From the NCBI GenBank assembly GCA_964403795.1, contig CAYOHP010000081.1:1-29114 (forward strand): DNA of 29,114 nucleotides, in the 5' to 3' direction. A model generated the notes under the pieces. It saw only the letters and a program-made list of their open reading frames with translations, made no database searches and was not told the origin of the DNA. The position numbers and the translations under genes were made by a program. Of this stretch, positions 22,305-29,114 are shown one piece after another (position 1 is the first letter of the stretch; each line of letters starts with the position of its first letter). Source of the DNA: CAYOHP01 sp964403795 [NCBI: uncultured bacterium]. Its GTDB lineage: Bacteria; Muiribacteriota; UBA6191; CAZXTJ01.

Positions 22305-23893
22305 GAATGGCAAAGAAGGTTACTCGCGCGGTCCAGGAGACCCGAGGCTCGGGCCGAGGGACGTTGGTGGCCTGGGTGGGGCGCACCGACCTGCGGGCGG
22401 CCGCGGGCGAGGCCGAGGTCGGTCTCGGTCCGATCGCCCAGGCGATCGCGTCGCTGCGGCCGGAGCGGGTCGAACTCCTCGTCGACCTGCCGCCCCGGGA
22501 GGTCGGTGGGTTCACCCACTGGCTGGCGAGCAGGAGCCCGGCGACCATCCGCAGCCATCGCAAGCCCTTGTCGGGCCCGACCCGCTTCGACGAGATCTAC
22601 CGGGCTGCCAGCGCGGTGCTCGCCGGCCTCTGGGAGGAGCGCGTGCCTCGCCCGGTCTGGCTGCACCTGAGTCCGGGGACCCCTGCCATGGCGGCCATCT
22701 GGGTGTTGCTCGGGTGCACCCGGTTCCCGGCGACCTTCATCGAGTCCTCCCGGGACCACGGCGTCCGCGAGGTCGAGATCCCCTTCGAACTCTCGGTCGA
22801 GTTCCTGCCCGGACTGCTGCAGCGCCAGGACCAGGCGCTCTCGGATCGGGTGGTCGAGTCGGCACCGCTGGCGGCCGATCTCGGCGCCGTGCTCCACCGC
22901 AGCCCGGTGATGCGCCGGGTGATCGACCGGCTGCAGAAGGCGGCCCGACGTTCGGTTCCGATCCTGTTCGAGGGGGAGACCGGGACCGGCAAGGAACTCC
23001 TGGCCAGGGCCGCCCATTCCGAGAGCCCGCGGCGCTCCGGTCCGTTCGTGGCGGTGAACTGCGGGGCGCTCGCCGAATCCGTGGTGGAGGCGGAACTCTT
23101 CGGGCACGAGGCAGGGGCCTTCACGGGAGCATCCAGGGCGCGGCCAGGGCTCTTCGAGGCGGCCGACGGCGGGACCCTGTTCCTCGACGAGGTCGGGGAG
23201 CTGGCCCTGCCGGTCCAGGTGAAGCTGCTCCGGGCCCTGCAGGACGGGGAGATCCGTCGCCTGGGGAGCGATCGTCCGCGCCGGGTCGATGTGAGGGTGC
23301 TGGCCGCGACCCACCGCTCCCTCGCCCGGGAAGTGGCCGAGGGGCGCTTCCGCGAGGACCTCTTCTACCGGCTGGCGGTGGCGGTGATCCGGGTCCCGCC
23401 GCTCCGGGACCGGGAGGGCGACCTGGGCTACCTGGTCGACTCCCTGCTCGGGTCGGTCAATGCCGAGGAAGGCCGGGATCCGTCCTTTGGACCGAGGCAG
23501 CTGTCGCCCGGAGCCCGGCAGGTGCTCCTCGACCATCGCTGGCCCGGCAACGTCCGGGAGCTCCGGAACACGCTGCGGCGGCTGGTGGTCTGGAGCGACT
23601 CGGCCACCGTGACCCGGGAGGAGGCCCGGGAGGCGCTGCTGGTGGAGCCGATCGGAGGCGCGGGGGTGGATCCCGGGCCGGCGGGACCTGGGAGAGGAGC
23701 CGGCCCACCGTCGCTCCCCGAGGGCTTCGACTTGAGGGAACACCTCGCCGGCGAGGCGCGACGTTACCTCGAGGCCGCGATGGAGCTGGCAGGAGGCCGG
23801 AAGTCGCGGGCTGCCGCCCTGCTCGGCCTGCCCAGCCACCAGACCCTCTCGAACTGGCTGGGGCGATACCTCAGGGAGCCTGGACGCACCTGA
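22295..23893 (+). CDS. Sigma-54-dependent activator with CARF-like N-terminal domain
   Basis: A 532-residue bacterial enhancer-binding protein. Residues about 20-175 look like a CARF-type Rossmann domain: a first strand LVAWVGRTDLRA (24-35), then WLHLSPGTPAM (122-132), matching the (S/T)xGTPxM loop of CARF proteins, then FELSVEF. The sigma-54 AAA+ domain (about 200-430) has GETGTGKE (227-234), GAFTGA (274-279, contacts sigma-54), GGTLFLDEV (292-300) and WPGNVREL (416-423). A Fis-type HTH is at about 485-526. The layout parallels RtcR, whose N-terminal domain is CARF, but the N-terminus is not RtcR's. It probably activates the divergent sigma-54 promoter on binding a nucleotide-type ligand. 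The start is uncertain: ATG 22295 or 22307, or GTG 22232; none has a strong ribosome site. Confidence 0.85.
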   Translation: MSYRMAKKVTRAVQETRGSGRGTLVAWVGRTDLRAAAGEAEVGLGPIAQAIASLRPERVELLVDLPPREVGGFTHWLASRSPATIRSHRKPLSGPTRFDEIYRAASAVLAGLWEERVPRPVWLHLSPGTPAMAAIWVLLGCTRFPATFIESSRDHGVREVEIPFELSVEFLPGLLQRQDQALSDRVVESAPLAADLGAVLHRSPVMRRVIDRLQKAARRSVPILFEGETGTGKELLARAAHSESPRRSGPFVAVNCGALAESVVEAELFGHEAGAFTGASRARPGLFEAADGGTLFLDEVGELALPVQVKLLRALQDGEIRRLGSDRPRRVDVRVLAATHRSLAREVAEGRFREDLFYRLAVAVIRVPPLRDREGDLGYLVDSLLGSVNAEEGRDPSFGPRQLSPGARQVLLDHRWPGNVRELRNTLRRLVVWSDSATVTREEAREALLVEPIGGAGVDPGPAGPGRGAGPPSLPEGFDLREHLAGEARRYLEAAMELAGGRKSRAAALLGLPSHQTLSNWLGRYLREPGRT

Positions 23894-23947
23894 CGGTCTC
23901 GCCCTCCCGGGCGAGCTGCCAAGCAGAGGCGTAGGTCCTGGGCGAGC

Positions 23948-25861
23948 CTACTTCCGGGCTTCGAGGTCCTCCCAGAGCTGATAGGCCTCGGCCACCTCGG
24001 TGGCGAGCCGCGCCAGCTCCTGGTGGGTCCCGGCGATCTCGGCCGGGGGGCGCTTGTAGAAGCCGGGGTCGGTGACCAGGGCGGAGAGCGTGGCCTGGGA
24101 CTTCTCGAGCTCCTCGATCCGGGCCGGGAGTCCGTCGAGGGTGCGCTTCTCCTTGAAGCTGAGGCCGGTGCGGGGGCGACGGCCGGGCGGGGGCGTCGGC
24201 GAGGTCGCCGCGGCTGTGGCCGGGGCGGCGGCGGGCTTCCGCGGCGGCGGCTGCGCGAGCTCCACGGCCCGTTGGCGGACCCAGTCCGAGTAGCCGCCCA
24301 CGTACTCCTTGAGCCCACCTTGCCCATCGAAGGCGAAGCAGGTGGTGACCACGTTGTCGAGGAAGGCCCGGTCGTGGCTGACCAGGATCAGGGTTCCCTG
24401 GTACTCCAGCAGGCGGTCCTCGACGACTTCCAGCGTTTCGGAGTCGAGATCGTTGGTGGGCTCGTCCATGACCAACAGGTTGGCGGGGCGGGAGAAGAGC
24501 TTGGCCAGGAGCAGGCGGTGGCGCTCGCCCCCCGAGAGGGCGCTCACCGGGGTGCGGGCCCGGGCCGGCTCGAAGAGGAAGTCCTGGAGGTAGCCGATGA
24601 TGTGGCGCTTGGCCCCGTGGATCTCCACGTACTCGGCGCCGAGGGTCGCCACGTTCTCGGCCACCGTGCGCTCGTCGTCGAGGCCGGTGCGCATCTGGTC
24701 CAGGTAGGCGATCTCGAGCGCGGAGCCCAGGCGCACCCGGCCTCGGTCGGGGGCCTGGAGCCCGAGCAGGATGGAGACCAGGGTGCTCTTGCCGCAGCCG
24801 TTGGGGCCCAGGATCCCGATCCGGTCGCGGCGTCGGATCAGGGTCGAGAAGTTCTCGAACAGGGCCTTCCCGCCGAAGCCGTGCCCGATCCTCTCGACCT
24901 CGGCAACCAGCTCGCCGGAGCGGGAGGCCTCCTGGACCTCCAGAGTGACGGCCCCCTGGCGCTCCCGGCGTCGGCTGCGCTGGCGGCGCAACTCCTCGAG
25001 GGCCCGGACCCGGCCCTCGTTGCGGGCGGTGCGAGCTTTCACGCCCCGGCGGATCCAGGCCTCCTCCCGCGCCAGCACCTTGTCGAACTGGTCGTTCTGC
25101 ACCTCCTCGTCGGCCAGTCGCGCCTCCACCCGGGCGAGGAAGGCGTCGTAGTCGCCGGGGTGGCTCAGCAGCCTTCCCCGGTCGAGCTCGAGGATCCGGG
25201 TGGCCACGGCCCGCAGGAAGGCCCGGTCGTGGGTGACGAAGAGGACGGTCCCGGGGAAGGCCGAGAGGTAGGACTCCAGCCACTCGATCGAAGCCACGTC
25301 GAGATGGTTGGTGGGCTCGTCGAGCAAGAGCAGGTCGGGCTCGGCGACCAGGGCCCGGGCCAGGAGCACCCGGCGCTTCTGGCCTCCCGAGAGGTCGGCG
25401 ACCCGGCGATCGGGGTCGAGCGAGAGCTTGGCGAGGGCGGTCTCGACCCGCTGCTCCGCGTCCCAGCCGCCGGCCGCCTCGAGCCGGTGCTGGGCCCGTG
25501 CCAGGGCTGCCAGGGCCGCCTCGCCGGAATCGGTGCGTAGCCGCTGGACCGCCAGGTGGTAGTCGCGCAGCAGCGGGCCGATGGCGGTCAATCCCTCGGC
25601 CACCGCCTCGAACACGGTGCCCACGGGATCCCGGGGGACCTCCTGCTCGAGGCGCGCCACGGTGAGGCCCTGGGTGCGGGAGACCTCGCCGGTGTCCGGC
25701 TTCAGCTCGCCGGAGAGCACCTTCATCAGGCTCGACTTGCCCGCCCCGTTGCGGCCCACCAGGCAGACCCGTTCGCCCTTGCCGAGCTGAAGGTCGACCG
25801 AATCGAGCAGGGCGGGGCCGCCGAAGCGCAACGAGACCTGGTGGAGAGAGACGGCTGCCAT
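23948..25861 (-). CDS. uup: ABC-F family ATPase (Uup type)
   Basis: A 637-residue protein with two ABC ATPase domains and no membrane segments. The first has Walker A GRNGAGKSS (36-44), LSGGQKRR and LLLLDEPTNHLD. The second has GPNGCGKST (about residue 345), LSGGERHR and LLVMDEPTNDLD. Between them lies the charged P-site tRNA-interaction linker. A C-terminal Pro/Ala-rich stretch leads to a coiled-coil domain (about 560-637, with LDGLPARIEELEK), typical of Uup. ABC-F proteins act on the ribosome in the cytoplasm; Uup has also been tied to DNA-structure effects such as precise transposon excision. It converges with the sigma-54 activator gene. No strong ribosome site precedes the ATG. Confidence 0.93.
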   Translation of the reverse strand: MAAVSLHQVSLRFGGPALLDSVDLQLGKGERVCLVGRNGAGKSSLMKVLSGELKPDTGEVSRTQGLTVARLEQEVPRDPVGTVFEAVAEGLTAIGPLLRDYHLAVQRLRTDSGEAALAALARAQHRLEAAGGWDAEQRVETALAKLSLDPDRRVADLSGGQKRRVLLARALVAEPDLLLLDEPTNHLDVASIEWLESYLSAFPGTVLFVTHDRAFLRAVATRILELDRGRLLSHPGDYDAFLARVEARLADEEVQNDQFDKVLAREEAWIRRGVKARTARNEGRVRALEELRRQRSRRRERQGAVTLEVQEASRSGELVAEVERIGHGFGGKALFENFSTLIRRRDRIGILGPNGCGKSTLVSILLGLQAPDRGRVRLGSALEIAYLDQMRTGLDDERTVAENVATLGAEYVEIHGAKRHIIGYLQDFLFEPARARTPVSALSGGERHRLLLAKLFSRPANLLVMDEPTNDLDSETLEVVEDRLLEYQGTLILVSHDRAFLDNVVTTCFAFDGQGGLKEYVGGYSDWVRQRAVELAQPPPRKPAAAPATAAATSPTPPPGRRPRTGLSFKEKRTLDGLPARIEELEKSQATLSALVTDPGFYKRPPAEIAGTHQELARLATEVAEAYQLWEDLEARK

Positions 25862-25941
25862 GGGATATCGGCCCGGAGCCTACTGCGTGGGACCCCACCC
25901 GGTGCCGGGTCGTCCTGTCGGCGCCGGCGGTCGGAGGGTTC

Positions 25942-26014
25942 CCGGGGGTCGCGGTGGCCGCCTCCGCGACCCCCGGACGCGACGAAGGGCGAGCCCAGTG
26001 GAGCCCGCCCTTCG
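25942..26014 (-). terminator. Two tandem strong stem-loops
   Basis: A 9-bp stem (CGAAGGGCG / CGCCCTTCG, 25983-26014) is followed on the minus strand by a 13-bp perfect stem (25942-25954 with 25964-25976, 9-base loop). They lie 24-96 bases past the stop of the gene at 26038 and upstream of the ABC-F gene, so they probably end that transcript and insulate the ABC-F gene. There are no T-runs. Confidence 0.6.
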
Positions 26015-26037
26015 CAGGAGGTCAGGTCAGGACTGGA

Positions 26038-26643
26038 TCACTCCTGGCGGGAGATCTCCAGGGCGGCCTTCACCATCTCCTCGAGCAGTCCGGCCTTCTC
26101 GAGCCGGGTCATGGCCACCGAGGCCTGGCCGGTCGAGTCCGCATCGGCGGCCATGAAGCGCCAGCGCTTCAGGGTCTCGCGCACGGTGCGGGCGTCGGAG
26201 TAGTCGGGGCCGGAGGGCGAGCCGGGGACCTGGGCCACGAAGAAGGTGAAGCCGGTCTTGTAGCTTCCCTCCAGGTTGCCGTGGACCGAGACGGTCCGCG
26301 AGCCCTCGTAGCGGCTGCCCTTGGGCTGGCGGCGCACCGAGTTCTGCATCAGGTACTGGGCCACGTCGCGGTTGCCGACCGGGACCTCGATGGCGAGGTA
26401 CTGCTCGGACTTGGAGCCCGGCGAGAGCAGGAGTCCATACGCCATGACGGCCGGGCGGGGAGCGATCCCGAGGCCCGGGCGGGCCGGGATGATGCAGCCC
26501 GACGGATTGCCGCTGGTGGAGTGGACGAGCACGCCCTCGAGGGTCTGGGGACCCGGCTGGAGGAGCTTGATGGCATGGCTGGAGGTACCGGCGAGAAGGC
26601 CCACGGCGAGGGCCGCGAGCAGGGGACGGGTGCGAGCGAACAT
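26038..26643 (-). CDS. Secreted protein of unknown function
   Basis: A 201-residue protein with a Sec signal peptide (about 1-24: MFARTRPLLAALAVG...TSSHA). The mature part starts IKLLQPGPQTLEG and contains a putative beta-rich core and a C-terminal helical segment (LEKAGLLEEMVKAALEI). No family recognised. The start at 26643 is chosen for GAGGA 9 bases upstream and a clean signal peptide; 26658 and 26718 would add a charged leader. It has its own promoter candidate and a strong terminator, so it is probably monocistronic. Confidence 0.75.
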   Translation of the reverse strand: MFARTRPLLAALAVGLLAGTSSHAIKLLQPGPQTLEGVLVHSTSGNPSGCIIPARPGLGIAPRPAVMAYGLLLSPGSKSEQYLAIEVPVGNRDVAQYLMQNSVRRQPKGSRYEGSRTVSVHGNLEGSYKTGFTFFVAQVPGSPSGPDYSDARTVRETLKRWRFMAADADSTGQASVAMTRLEKAGLLEEMVKAALEISRQE

Positions 26644-26716
26644 GGTCTGTATCCTCATTCGATTTCGATCGATCTGGCTCTTTGTGTGGTGGTCCCGGTG
26701 GCCCGGAACCGCCGCC

Positions 26717-26744
26717 ATCTTCGCGAGGGGGCGAGAGGTGTCAA
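26717..26744 (-). promoter_or_regulatory. Candidate sigma-70-type promoter
   Basis: On the minus strand a perfect TTGACA (26744-26739) is followed after 16 bases by GAAGAT (26722-26717), a weak -10. It lies about 75 bases upstream of the secreted-protein start at 26643. The 150-base gap up to the glycosyltransferase stop holds nothing else evident. Confidence 0.4.
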
Positions 26745-26793
26745 GGGGGGTCGGCGAGATCGGTGGGGGAGGGCCGGGCCGGGGACCGGACGG

Positions 26794-27732
26794 CTACCCG
26801 GAGGCGGGCGTCGGGGCCGGGTCGGGTTCCAGCTGGACCCAACGGGCCCGGCGGCCGCTCGCCAGGAGTCGGTTGCGGGCCCGGCTGAACTTGCCGGCGG
26901 CGGAGCCAAGGCTGGCAATCACCATGGTGTTCAGGCGGTCCAACTGCGCCGGGGTGCGGCGGCCGGTGCGCGCCAGGTCCGTAAGGGTCCGGAGCATGTA
27001 CCAGTACTGGATCACCCGGTTGGCGGCGTGGCTCTCGTCGTTGACCAGCCCGTCTTCCCAGGCGTCGAGGTAGGTCGCACCCTTGCTGGCGGCGTGCTTG
27101 CGCCACTGGAGGAGGGGCTCTGCGATCCAGTGGATCCCCCCGAGCACCCCGGCCCGGAAGGGCAGGATCCAGTCCGAGCTCACCGCCGAGTGGTCGGGAT
27201 CGAGGGGACCGAAGACCTCCCAGAGTTCCCGGTCCCAGGCCAGTGAGCCTCCCAGGAAGGCCGGACTCCAGCCCTTCTTGACGAGGTTGTCGAGGTCGTA
27301 CTCCGGCCGCTTCCCGGGGGGGACCCAGGGACCCATGGCCTGTCCCGAGCCGTCGATGGTGTCGGCGTTGGAGCAGACCATCGAGACCTTGTGGGCATCG
27401 AAGGCGGCGACGATCTTCTCGACCCGGTGGGGGTGCGGGATGTCGTCGCCGTGGGCGATCACCATCCGGCGTCCCTGGGAACGCTCCATGACCGAATTGA
27501 AGTTCCCGATCCCCAGCCGGGAAGGGTTGCGGTGGAGGACCACCTCGTGGGGGCCCCGGTAGCCGGCCACGGTCTCCTCCACGATCGCGAAGGTGCGGTC
27601 GGGGGAAGCGTCGTCCGAGATCACGATCTCGAGCGGCCGGTAGGTCTGGGCCAGGGCGCCCCGCACGGCCGCGGCCACGAAGGCCTCCTGGCGGTAGACC
27701 ACCAGTCCCAGGGAGACGAGCGGGCGGGTCAT
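26794..27732 (-). CDS. Family 2 glycosyltransferase
   Basis: A 312-residue GT-A fold transferase. The N-terminus LVSLGLVVYRQEAFVAAAV, the first acidic pair in EIVISDDASPDRT (about 35-47) and the DxD-equivalent HGDDIPHPHR (about 95-104) are typical of GT2 enzymes. These move sugars from nucleotide-sugars to polysaccharide or glycoconjugate acceptors at the cytoplasmic face. No membrane helices are seen. Its ATG overlaps the stop of the upstream oxidoreductase gene (ATGA), so the two are coupled. This suggests a surface-polysaccharide or modified-sugar pathway, with the donor unknown. Confidence 0.88.
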   Translation of the reverse strand: MTRPLVSLGLVVYRQEAFVAAAVRGALAQTYRPLEIVISDDASPDRTFAIVEETVAGYRGPHEVVLHRNPSRLGIGNFNSVMERSQGRRMVIAHGDDIPHPHRVEKIVAAFDAHKVSMVCSNADTIDGSGQAMGPWVPPGKRPEYDLDNLVKKGWSPAFLGGSLAWDRELWEVFGPLDPDHSAVSSDWILPFRAGVLGGIHWIAEPLLQWRKHAASKGATYLDAWEDGLVNDESHAANRVIQYWYMLRTLTDLARTGRRTPAQLDRLNTMVIASLGSAAGKFSRARNRLLASGRRARWVQLEPDPAPTPASG

Positions 27733-29039
27733 GAGCGGCCGCCGGTCGGGGCGTCGCCGGGGGTCCCGGGGACCGGGGAGGGGAGCTCGGGCACGGCGCG
27801 TACGGCCTTCCCCCAGGTGGAGAAGGCGGTGGGAGGGACGTCGGATTCGATCACGTCGGACCAGGCGATCCGCTCGTCCCGGGCGAGGGTCCGGGTGGTG
27901 CGGACGCCTTGCGAGAGGCAGATCGGGAAGCCGGTTCCGCCGGTGGTGGACCGGGATTCGATCCGGCCGTAGGCGGCGAACCCGCCCGGGCCGTCGAGGC
28001 GGGACCCGGCCGGCAGGTCCCGCTTGGCGTAGGCCACGGTCTCGGTGCGCATGCCGTAGCGGGGAGCGAGCACGGCGCGACCCGCGGCGGCGTCGAGGAC
28101 GGTGCGCATGGTCTCGAGGTGCACCAGGTGGTAGGGCCGGGGGAAGACGTAGAAGGGTCCGGGGCCGAGGTCGGGCGGGAACCAGGCGAGCATCTTCTGC
28201 TGGTAGGGGTCGTCGGTCCAGCCCACCACGAAGACGCCCCCCCTGGGCTTGGCGCCCAGCACGTAGTCGACCAGCGGAGGGCGGGAGGGATCCCAGAGCG
28301 AGGCCAGGTCGAAATGGGAGAAGAGCCCGGTCACCTCGGCCATGCGGGGGCCGTGCATCCCCGGGACGGCCGGGTCGCAGCCGAGCCCGTTGGCGGTGAG
28401 CGCCATCTCGACGTTCAGCTTGGTGCCGTCGGTGTAGGAGCTGCACATCTGGGGGTCGAGGTAGCGTTTCTCGGCCTCGGGGCGGATCTTCACCGGGTCG
28501 GTGTAGGTGTCGAGGAAGCCCTTCACGTTCCCGCCCATCACGAAGCGGAGGCCGTAGGACTCGATCTCGGCGACGAGGCGGGCGATCACCGCCGGCTGGT
28601 CCCCGTCGCTCGAGGTGTAGACGACCCCGTGGCGCCGGGCCTCGTGGTGGAACCAGGGGCCGAAGGTGGCGTCGGCCTCGGCGTTCATCATGACCACGTG
28701 CTTGCCGGAGGCGAGCGCGCTCTCGATGGCCGGGGGGGCGGCGTCGAGGGCGGTCGAGCAGTCGAAGTAGACGGCCGCGCCCTCGGCGGCGGCGATCACG
28801 GAGGCGTCGTCGGTGACCGCCAGCATCCCGGCGCGGATCGCATCGCTGGCCTGGCCCGGGGAGGCCACCACCCGGTAGGGGCGGTCGTCGCCTGCCAGCG
28901 CCCGGGCCCGCTCGAGGTCGAGGTCGGCGATCGCCACGCAGCGGGCCGCCGGGGTCAGGGTCGACTGGTGGAAGACGCCGCGGCCGACCGAGCCGCAGCC
29001 GACCAGGACGAAGGGGGCGGGGGTTGGCGCCTCGGGCAT
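27729..29039 (-). CDS. NAD(P)-dependent oxidoreductase with C-terminal SAF domain (COG4091-like)
   Basis: A 436-residue protein. The Rossmann nucleotide-binding motif is GCGSVG (14-19), with an acidic strand end AIADLDLERA (about 36-45). The middle holds the FDCSTALDAAPPAIESALASGKHVV segment of homoserine-dehydrogenase-like enzymes; only the length and order are typical, not a proven substrate. A C-terminal SAF domain is visible (KRDLPAGSRLDGPGGFAAYGRI, about 340-362, and a final segment near 395-420). This matches COG4091-type predicted dehydrogenases, often found in sugar or polyketide-like pathways. The start at 29039 is the first Met before the Rossmann fold; no strong ribosome site is seen and the promoter lies outside or in the last 75 bases. 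Confidence 0.82.
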   Translation of the reverse strand: MPEAPTPAPFVLVGCGSVGRGVFHQSTLTPAARCVAIADLDLERARALAGDDRPYRVVASPGQASDAIRAGMLAVTDDASVIAAAEGAAVYFDCSTALDAAPPAIESALASGKHVVMMNAEADATFGPWFHHEARRHGVVYTSSDGDQPAVIARLVAEIESYGLRFVMGGNVKGFLDTYTDPVKIRPEAEKRYLDPQMCSSYTDGTKLNVEMALTANGLGCDPAVPGMHGPRMAEVTGLFSHFDLASLWDPSRPPLVDYVLGAKPRGGVFVVGWTDDPYQQKMLAWFPPDLGPGPFYVFPRPYHLVHLETMRTVLDAAAGRAVLAPRYGMRTETVAYAKRDLPAGSRLDGPGGFAAYGRIESRSTTGGTGFPICLSQGVRTTRTLARDERIAWSDVIESDVPPTAFSTWGKAVRAVPELPSPVPGTPGDAPTGGRS

Positions 29040-29114
29040 GTCGGGTCGCAGCCTACCCCGGAGTCGGGTCGGGGAGGGCGGCTGCCGATCCGAACGGCGG
29101 AAGCCGGAGCGCCC

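Noticed and set aside
24023-25540. 505-residue plus-strand open frame opposite the ABC-F gene
   Set aside because: It is the antisense shadow of a gene with complete double ABC motifs.
1-29114. CRISPR array, insertion sequence, integrase or tRNA
   Set aside because: No regularly spaced repeats, transposase or recombinase motifs, or cloverleaf sequences were found, although the CARF-like domain made a CRISPR link worth checking.

Overview
The window comes from a high-GC bacterium; most 60-base stretches I counted by hand lie near 65-77% GC. Four things suggest a Gram-negative outside the well-studied proteobacterial and actinobacterial models: a membrane Ser/Thr kinase with an extracytoplasmic domain, several Sec- or Tat-like secreted proteins, a sigma-54 activator, and Uma2 plus AAA/DUF4143 accessory genes. 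Myxococcota, Acidobacteriota, Planctomycetota or a candidate phylum are all possible. No rRNA or tRNA is present to settle it.

Left part (1-10.9 kb): an unusual non-coding block with a 99-bp imperfect direct repeat enclosing a run of tight hairpins (18-418). It is followed by an AAA/DUF4143 ATPase, a Ser/Thr kinase and a secreted alpha/beta-hydrolase-like protein (all minus), an APH(6)-type antibiotic kinase (plus), an unrecognised membrane-anchored protein (minus), then a Uma2 nuclease (plus) facing a second AAA/DUF4143 ATPase (minus). A decayed second copy of that Uma2/ATPase pair survives as two relics on either side of an HNH endonuclease gene.

Centre (10.9-23.9 kb): a defence block. On the minus strand a nearly gapless run reads: LuxR-type regulator with a degenerate receiver and a membrane/YHYH-like tail, small secreted protein, hsdR, hsdM, Phd/YefM antitoxin, PIN toxin, hsdS, AAA ATPase, TOPRIM/DUF4276-like protein. 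Divergent from it lies a sigma-54 activator whose N-terminal domain looks like a CARF (nucleotide-sensing) domain. Between the two, on the operon side, is a very good -24/-12 sigma-54 promoter (22010-22027), with two perfect inverted repeats upstream of it. The simplest reading is a ligand-sensing sigma-54 activator that controls the LuxR gene and, by read-through, possibly the whole type I restriction-modification/toxin-antitoxin operon. This is the most unusual part of the window.

Right part (23.9-29.1 kb): ordinary chromosome on the minus strand, with an ABC-F ATPase (Uup type), a small secreted protein, a GT2 glycosyltransferase and a COG4091-type oxidoreductase with a SAF domain. The last two overlap by four bases. 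No CRISPR array, insertion sequence, integrase or tRNA was seen.
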